DNA of 64,000 bases from the NCBI GenBank assembly GCA_040954595.2, contig CM082577.2, positions 15,748,001-15,812,000 on the forward strand, read 5' to 3'. Shown in pieces: positions 57,159 through 64,000 of the stretch (its first letter is position 1; the number at the start of each line of letters is the position of its first letter). The stretch is from Balanoglossus misakiensis (Eukaryota > Hemichordata). Position numbers and translations under genes: made by a program. The notes below the pieces were generated by a model. That model did not search any database and was not told where the DNA came from. It saw nothing but the letters and a program-made list of their open reading frames with translations.

Positions 57159-59003
57159 ATGTTTTCTCCAAAAGTTTTTCGGCGAAAACGGCGTGGTCGT
57201 GGCACCTATTGCTGTATGCCAATGTGCACAAACAGCAAGGGTTCTGATTTGGAAGCTGGAATACGGAGATCGTATTATTCTTTTCCTATGAAAGATAAAA
57301 AGAGATTGAAGCTTTGGAACGATGCGATACGACGGGGCGAACCAAACTGGGAGCCGAAGTCATGGATGAGGGTGTGCTCAGATCATTTCCCGAAAGGTAC
57401 GTTAGAAAAATCAAGAATCAAATAGAGCATCGTTTATGTGTAGTGTTGGGATAAGTAATAAAAAGCTTGCTTTGGGAGAAACACGAAACGATGTACAAAC
57501 TGAAAGTAAGATCCCCTTACAAGATGGCGCGCTACCTAGCAACCGGCATCAACAACGTTGTCTGGGCAGTGTGAATGACGTAATCCCAAACATGGGCATT
57601 ATGAGCGCCCTCTGCAAATCATTTGGGGACGTTGTAACCAGGTTTATACTTTAAAACCCTCGAACCCTAAATTTGTTTCCATTCAAAATGTGTGATTGAT
57701 GATAAAGAAAAGTTTTGAAAACCATTTTGTGTTTCTAATTACAGGAAAGAGTGATAGCCCGTTAGATGAAGGCTATGTGCCGAAACTGAAGATCAAACAA
57801 ACAACTCCGAGAACTAGTCTGACATCATCAAAGCAGCAAGTTAGTCCACTTAAGAACCAAAGAGCATTGATGAAGCCAAAGACTAGGAGGAGGTTAACTT
57901 TTGCCAGGAAAGGAAGACCCCGATCTGAACTGACCATTGTCCCTCCACCATCTGCTGATCACACCTATGTACAACCCTCCATGGAAGAAATTCACAGTGA
58001 GGCCCATAATAAAAATGCAGAAATGGAGTATGAAATTGAGAAACTGAAAAGACAAACACTACGATTAGAGAATATAAAACACAATCCCAAAAAAATGCAG
58101 TTTTGGACAAGATTTCCTAACTACGGTACATTCTATGCTTTATTCAGCTATCTGGAACCGATAGCTAAGAATATGAAATACTGGAGTGGTTCCAGGACCC
58201 ATTTGTATGAACATTTCAGTACCAGATGCTCAAGTAAGCCTGGGTCTGACCGGAAACTGACACTTGAGGAAGAATTTTTTTTGACTTTGGTACGTTTAAG
58301 TGTTGGGCTTTTGCTTCAGGACTTAGCAGAGCGATTTGATGTATCTGTCAGTACTGTGTCTATCATATTTAATACCTGGGTAAACTTGATGTGCATGTAA
58401 CTTGAGTTTCTATGCAAACTTCCACCGAGTGTTGTCACTCAAGAAAATCAGTCCTCTGTTGTAAATGATTTCTCAAATATACAAATTATCTTAGACTGTA
58501 CCGAGTTATTCATACAGACACCAAAACGATGTGATGCTAAAAAGCAAGTGTTTTCAAATTACAAACACCACAATACATATAAATACCTAGTTGGTATGAG
58601 CCCAAACTTGGCAGTCACATACATCAGTCGGCTGTATGGTGGACGTGCATCAGACAAACACATAACAACACAATCCTGTGATTTGATGGACAGTTTGAGA
58701 GACAATCAGGGGGCGGTGATGGCAGATAGAGGGTTCAGGATTGAAGTTGAATTGTCAGATATTGGTGTTAAGTTCTATGTTCCAGCATTTAAGGGATGTG
58801 ATCGACCACAGCTTTCCAAGCATGAATTAGAATATTCTGAGAGAGTTTCAACTGTACGAGGGCATATTGAGCGTATTATCCAGCGTATAAAGACGTATCA
58901 CATTCTTGATGGTGATCTGAAACTGTCGATGCTGGAATCAGCAGAGAATATTTTCAAAGTATGTGCATACTTAGTGAATTTCCAAACACCAATTGTTCAA
59001 TAA
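57159..59003 (+). pseudogene. THAP-DDE transposase gene with one stop
   Basis: Exon 1 (57159-57396) encodes a THAP finger: YCCMPMC, then YYSFPMKDKKRLKLW and RVCSDHFPKG (C-x2-H). It ends at a GTACGT donor. Exon 2 (57745-59003, after TTCTAATTACAG) continues in phase with KSDSPLDEGYVPKL, a basic linker, a leucine-rich helix (EYEIEKLKRQTLRLE), then FFLTLVRLSVGLL and DVSVSTVSIIFNTW (helix-turn-helix). The nuclease follows: IILDCTELFIQT (Asp), FSNYKHHNTYKYL, YGGRASDKHIT (Asp), MADRGF and HIERIIQRIK (Glu). The total is 498 sense-length codons broken once, by TAA at 58398-58400. The family is DDE_Tnp_4 with THAP (Harbinger/ISL2EU-like). Terminal repeats were not identified with confidence. Confidence 0.82.
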
Positions 59004-59008
59004 CAGGT

Positions 59009-59183
59009 TTGGGCCCAATCTGATTACAATCAGATGTAAGTTTGACTCGATCTTGACCTGATTCTTGGATGTTCTGTTCTTGGATGTCCATCTGTAGTGT
59101 GGCGAACAGACCAGTCAAGAATCAGCTAAGGTAAAGATTGGGCCAACCCTACATGATCTGATTTAATCAGATTGTTTTGGGCC
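59009..59183. repeat. Small inverted repeat 3' of THAP-DDE gene
   Basis: GGGCCCAATCTGATTACAAT at 59009 and ATCAGATTGTTTTGGGCC ending at 59183 are approximate reverse complements. This is a ~175-bp foldback-like stretch immediately after the stop, possibly a MITE or part of the parent element's 3' end. Confidence 0.45.
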
Positions 59184-60800
59184 AAAGTGTCAAAGTCAAT
59201 GTGCAAAGAGACAGTGAATACATGCAATAAACATGAATGTTTATTTCACCAAAAACATGACTTACATGTATTTATTATGTATAGTACATAGTAAATGTGG
59301 ATAATTGTAGGTCCCAACCCATACTAAAAGCCTGTCCATGAATGTTTTTCTCATTCATTTTCATATTCAGTATTTTCTGGCCTCTATTCCAAATTGACAC
59401 CCGAAATGAACATGTCTATTTAAAACATCACCTCAGGAGTGTGCTCTCTAACAAACATAATTCCTCAAAGCTTCAAGTCAATCTGAGGATTTCTAAAATA
59501 TACCTTTGCATATAGTGTGGATAATTTTCTTGCGTCACCAGCGAGTATGTTGAGACAGTGGTGCGTGATATGGACTTAGAGGGTACACTAGACCTTCTAC
59601 ATTGTGTCATTTCACATGTCATATTGTCCCACTATTGAGAGAAATTGAGATTAAATATCATTGTTTTTTGAAATTTTGAATCACATTCTTACAAAACTCT
59701 GCAAAGAACTGACATCTAGGCAAACATGTCATGCTTCAGACTTCAGTTTCTCAACACATGGGTTCACATGCACAGGAGTTTCATATTGGCACATTGTATT
59801 GTCAAATATAGAAATGTATTGAACAATGGAATACCATTGGTTATGGCGATGGGTGTGTAACACCTCAAAGTACACGCATAGACATTAGCACAGCAAGATA
59901 CATTTCCATACAGACGCGTTGCCGCTGTGGCGATCGTAGAGATTGGTTCGTTCAAAAGCCAGGGAGGCCAATACACAGGCGGGCAGTAGTACCATGTTGA
60001 GCATTGTGACCCAGTTTTTGCTTTACCAACATGTAACCGATTGTTTTCGCAGATGATATAGATCGGAACTATCTTCAGATCGATTTCATGGACATTTGAA
60101 GGAAAATAAACTAAAAACGTGACACTTAGGCCTACTGCATTTGGCCTAGAAAATAATCGCGTAAGCTTACCATGTCCACGCAAAACCCCAATAGCTGTAA
60201 CCCTTCCCAAAATACACTACGTAACACACCTGTAAAGTTTAATTTGATGCAAATTGAAGTTTGAAATTAGCATATCACTCCGACACGTAAGCATGAACAT
60301 TTAGAGTAACACCTGTCAAGCGTGGGCGATCTTGTAAGGCCCAGCAGGGCGGTCTAGAACTACCTGCCCACAACATGATTCATTTATAGGAAGAGGGGTG
60401 GCCAACCAAATTTCACAGTCAGCAATGAAGAATAAGCCTCCTTTGATACAATTTTGTTCGTTCATTTTATTGAATCGTTGTGTAAAACGACGTCTTTATG
60501 GTATACAAAGCTCCAATGGAGATAATGTCTGTGGAGGATCGTGGTTTAAGTTAGAGATATAAACGGATAATCGTTCACTACTCAATTTATTCGCGTCACA
60601 TTTCCGATATTGGCCGATATCAGATATAAGTTTACTACGCATTCCACACAATTTGCGGAACTCAATCCGAAAATGAATACCCACCCCTATTTGAACACAT
60701 TTAATATTGGTGAAGGAATATAATGAGAGGTTTACAAATGCGACATTAGATTTATATTTTATAATCTATAATTTGCGCTACACCTTTCCAAAAGTGTGTG
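59184..60800. other. No supported gene
   Basis: The longest open frame (60210-59764 minus, 148 codons) has no recognisable domain, skewed composition and no splice support. The rest is AT-rich. Confidence 0.4.
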
Positions 60801-60906
60801 ATCAGTGAAAAATTCAGCTGAATATTTTGGGGGAAAACACAAATCAGTGAAAAGTTCAGCCGAATATTTTGGGGAAACACAAATCTGTTAAAAATTCTGC
60901 TGATTT
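60801..60906 (+). repeat. ~41-bp tandem repeat, 2.5 copies
   Basis: Units starting with ATCAGTGAAAAATTCAGC at 60801 and 60843 and a partial unit near 60883, each with GAATATTTTGGGG and AAACACAAAT. Confidence 0.8.
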
Positions 60907-60916
60907 TTAAGGCTGT

Positions 60917-61455
60917 CGCACACGAGAGAAATCAGCTGAGCAAAACGCCATTCGAGGAATTTTGCTCAGCAAGTTTCTCTCGTGTGCGGTGGTCTTGAGT
61001 AATTTTCCTCGAGAGGAAAAAAATATCAAGACAGCAATACGATTGCTTTATTCTTTGCGTTTATAATTTCGTTCGACAATATTTGCAAGTAGCTAGCGCT
61101 AGGCAAAATTACGTTGGTGAGTATGATGTTTGGACGATGCACTCTGCATACCCGGCGCGGCGTACCGCTATATTTAAAAACCTATTGTCTTGAAAATCTT
61201 ATGGAAACTTACTCGAGACATTTTCACTTAACAGTTGAGTTGTGGGCAAGTGTGATCGTAGTAATGGTTTTCACAGGATTTTGAAACAGTTTGTAACTAA
61301 CAAATCGTCGATTGTGCAAGGTACATTCCATTGTACATGTTGAATATCGTGATCCGCGGCACAAAAGTAAAAAGATCAGGAAAAATCGGCCGCACACGGA
61401 AGGAAACTTGCTGAGCAAAATTCCTCGAATGACTTTTTGCTCAGCTAATTTATGT
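60917..61455. mobile_element. ~540-bp MITE with palindromic ends
   Basis: The left block, 60917-60988, is itself a hairpin: CGCACACGAGAGAAA...GCTGAGCAAAA pairs with TTTTGCTCAGC...TTTCTCTCGTGTGCG. The right block, 61391-61455, is the inverted copy of the left and also a hairpin (GCTGAGCAAAATTCCTCGAA). Each terminal inverted repeat is therefore a palindrome. The interior contains no gene. Confidence 0.7.
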
Positions 61456-62410
61456 CAGTTGAAAAAAAATTAAAAGGAAATTCCAAAAATTGGTCGGAAA
61501 TTCCAAAATTAGTTTAGAACTTGTCAATGACTAAAATCGGACATTACTCGTCGACGTCCCTACACAAGTTAAGTAAGGGATCCATCCCCATCCCACAGGT
61601 GAGCGGCGCCGAAAACATGAACTGCAGGAAATGTATTTTATTATTTGAAATGGTAGTTTATTCTAGAGGAGAGGAGCAGCTAGTGAAAAAGTGAGGAGCA
61701 GCTAGTGACAAAGTACGTTGTCCATAAGTTTGATATTTACAGTTAGGTACTATATAAATGAGCGATTTATCGGAAGAGCGAAGTAGGCTACTTTTAAGTT
61801 AAACGTGGTTTTAGTTTTGTATGTTGTAAGTAGTGTTGTATATCAAATATTATCATACCAATATTGCGAGGTGATCAATAATTTTGATGGCGCTTGTTTC
61901 GATATTATCCATTGAACAGAACAGATCAACGTTATGACAAATCAAACATAACCAACCCAGTATGTGGTGAGGAGAACCCATTAATTATGCGAGAACCAGC
62001 ACCCCTAGCCGACGTGTTCAACTATAAGATGATTTTTATGGTGAAAAATTTCCCCTGGAACATCCTTTGAAAATTCAGCTGAATTTTCTGTACTGAACAA
62101 ATTATATCGACAGAACCCCGCTTTGAAGTTTAAGCACGATATCGTTTCCGTGCATTTCACGCAAAACCATCATGCAAAAAAAGGCAGTATTACGATAATA
62201 ACATTTCGTTGAAAAGATAATAAAAAAAGGATTTCAATGAACATGTCAGGCGGGGAGTCCTCCTGTGAACCTCGTGACGTCCTGGCGCGAAATTGTGGCG
62301 CAAAATTTGAAGTGTAGTTTGAGAATCTGGGCCAGTGTAGAATTCACCGGGACACGGCAGCAGCGCAGCATACCTGTACAGCTAGTTTTCGATGATCGCG
62401 AATCGTGCGT
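61456..62410. other. Upstream region of zinc-finger gene
   Basis: A short duplication (GAGGAGCAGCTAGTGA, twice at 61672-61706) is present. The last 150 bases are CpG-richer and precede the ATG at 62411, fitting a promoter and 5' UTR. No further gene is seen. Confidence 0.4.
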
Positions 62411-62976
62411 ATGATAGAGAACATGACAACTTTCGATGTCTACGATTTTTCCTCCGATGAAGAAAAAATGAAGACCCTGGAAGACCTGTCATTCACCGGT
62501 TTCGAATATAAATGCGAAATATGCGACAAGAGTTTTGGATCCCTGGGGCCGGCAGAGAAGCATGTCAAATCACACCATTGTGTGCGTACCTGTAAGTGTG
62601 CATTTCTTTCTGTTATAAAAAAATATCGTTCAATTTATTCTTTACTCTCTTCATTTCCCAGTGTCAACATCTTCATTGTTAGATAACATATGTCGTTTTC
62701 TTCCAGTGAATGCAAATCACGGGACCACAGCTCAAGATTTAGATGAACTTGAGGATAATTTAATCCAAACAGGTAACTATTTGGCAATTTTCACACTTAC
62801 AAGATTCACGAACTCATGGATACAAAGACTAGCAAATGAGAGACTTTACTGACAGAAACCTCTCGTTATAGCGTCAATACTTTAATTGAATAACTCTAGT
62901 TTTGCATTTTTGTACAGGAATATACGATCGTGGTGGGGAGGAAGAGGACGGGGAGGAAATGACAGTTGACACATAA
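62411..62976 (+). CDS. Small C2H2 zinc-finger gene, three exons
   Basis: Exon 1 (62411-62591) opens MIENMTTFDVYDFSSDEEK and contains one C2H2 finger, YKCEICDKSFGSLGPAEKH with VKSHH, ending at a GTAAGT donor. Exon 2 (62707-62772, after TTTTCTTCCAG) encodes NANHGTTAQDLDELEDN and ends at GTAACT. Exon 3 (62918-62976, after TTTGTACAG) encodes IYDRGGEEEDGEE and ends MTVDT-stop. Phases agree throughout (total 306 nt, 101 residues). A single finger between acidic segments suggests a DNA- or protein-binding cofactor. No further function can be read. It could also be the short isoform of a larger gene. Confidence 0.7.
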
Positions 62977-63215
62977 AGAAGTGTCGAACCTTCCTGGCCC
63001 CGACAGACGTAAGTGCTCAAATTCTATAAACTGTACATGTATCGTTGGATTTCAAGCAGAGCAATTTCAAGTAGAGTGGTATTTAGTCAAGACATTTAAC
63101 ATGAATTGACGAGAATTATCCATACACGACAACATCTTGGACGAATGCAACCCTACTATTTTGACGACGATGCCATTGATGCGGAAAAATGGCGGGAACG
63201 CATTACAATAGAGAG
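62977..63215. other. 3' region of zinc-finger gene
   Basis: No feature beyond the end of exon 3. No polyadenylation signal could be fixed. Confidence 0.35.
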
Positions 63216-63640
63216 GTTTAGTTACACGTAAATACGCATACGTCTGACGGCAGGCAGTGGCGTTCGCGTATGTGTAGCGACGCGTGAATTTTGCGGTTTA
63301 GTTGTCCGTTTTGAATAACAAAATATTTAAAAACAATAGAAAATTCAAATATTTTTCGCTTAAATAAATTTTGTGTGTGATGAATATTCTCTAAGATCAC
63401 CACCCTTGCAATAAGTTTCTTGACTGCAGTGGAAATATAGTTTAGTGAAGTTTTCCGATGTCTTTATCGAGTCATCCACTGAAAACGTAGCATGGGAATA
63501 ATTTTTTGTGTTCATGTTTTGAAAACAGCAAACACTGCCGGTTTTGGCACATATGGCAAAAATTATTCAGATAACATGGATGCTGGCTACATCACAATTG
63601 CACTTTCAGAGATCAATCGCTCAAATTAAAGAGAGAATAT
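63216..63640. mobile_element. Second copy of the GTTTAGTTACAC element
   Basis: Begins GTTTAGTTACACGTAAATAC like 54802 and shares CGCGTGAATTTTGCGGTTTA, CACTGCCGGTTTTGGCACAT and CACAATTGCACTTTCAGAGA with that element. The right inverted terminus is missing, so the copy is truncated. Confidence 0.65.
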
Positions 63641-63800
63641 CGACCCGGTGCAGACAAATCCTGGTGCAGGTCTGTCAATCTTTAGCTGTGTAGCATACAT
63701 TCCTGTCGGCACTCCGTCTGTTGTAGAAGTTCAAGATTGGCGCCGTCATCGGCTGAACATTGACTTCCGCAATCACGGCCATTGAACAACAAGCGTCAGA

Positions 63801-63851
63801 ATGAGCGTTGATCGGAATGACATTGTTTTGAAGGCATGCCTTGAAGTCCTG
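63801..63851 (+). CDS. First exon of a gene leaving the window
   Basis: ATG 63801 encodes MSVDRNDIVLKACLEVL (17 codons) and ends exactly at a consensus CTG/GTAAGT donor in phase 0. The preceding 150 bases are GC-richer, as in a promoter or 5' UTR. The remainder lies outside the window, so the product is unknown. Confidence 0.4.
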
Positions 63852-64000
63852 GTAAGTGTTAAGTTCACATGTGATGTATTTAAATGATTATACGTCGATA
63901 GTTTATTTTGCTGTGCTTAAATCTGTGGAATATATATACTTGTGTCACTTTTGGGGTTAATTAAATTGAGCCATCCCTCATTATGAGGAGTAGGATATAC

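Noticed and set aside
59764-60210. 148-codon minus-strand frame
   Set aside because: No domain, odd composition and no splice or promoter support. Probably a chance frame.
56765-60690. GGGGTGGGT at 56765 and its reverse complement near 60680 as terminal repeats of the THAP-DDE element
   Set aside because: No matching target duplication, and GGGGTGGG-like strings also occur at 49811, 53016 and 60385.

Overview
This window is eukaryotic, and the sequence fits a marine invertebrate metazoan. Genes are split by GT-AG introns, intergenic DNA is AT-rich, and the transposon catalogue is animal-like: Kolobok, Tigger/pogo, Crypton, Ngaro-type DIRS, L2/CR1-type LINEs and THAP-DDE elements together. 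An invertebrate deuterostome (amphioxus, hemichordate or echinoderm) is my best guess, but the species cannot be fixed from the sequence. I found no bacterial operon, tRNA, rRNA or CRISPR array. All exon joins are inferred from splice signals and reading phase.

1-22.9 kb is one large tandem satellite system. A ~239-bp monomer is nested in super-units whose ends, a fixed hairpin-bearing terminus, recur every ~1.4-1.5 kb. The monomer carries a perfect DR1 nuclear-receptor-type motif (36 perfect copies located by eye), and the super-units carry a GTCACGTGAC E-box beside a CCAAT/YY1-like module. Three non-autonomous transposons interrupt the array: a 398-bp foldback at 1484 with TA duplication, a 174-bp element at 5084 with TTAA duplication, and a 4.66-kb element at 12854-17513 with its own nested inverted repeat. 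The last satellite terminus forms the 3' end of a two-exon gene at 22858-23726.

24.4-33 kb holds a decayed Kolobok-like transposase (minus strand, THAP exon plus broken catalytic exons and an inverted partial duplicate), an L2/CR1-type LINE tail, an unidentified transposon-like exon pair, and a Crypton-type tyrosine recombinase that is open except for one in-frame stop.

33-42.2 kb is the richest part. A nearly complete 6.28-kb Ngaro-type retrotransposon (34221-40500), with diagnostic split direct repeats A1...B1-A2-B2, gag, RT-RNase H and tyrosine recombinase, is inserted in the RNase H region of an older relative, whose coding sequence resumes after 40500. A further gag fragment lies at 41.8 kb.

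42.6-57 kb appears to contain host-like genes: a short plus-strand gene with three phase-0 exons (42676-43954) and a long minus-strand gene (56626 to at least 45640) for a protein ending in short phase-0 coiled-coil exons. A 3.6-kb Tigger-like element (45732-49319) with an apparently intact 518-residue spliced transposase sits in one of its introns, and also carries a divergent, frameshifted HIRAN-domain ORF. 57-64 kb contains a THAP-DDE transposase gene with a single stop, several small foldback elements, a three-exon C2H2 zinc-finger gene (62411-62976), and the first exon of a gene running off the right edge.
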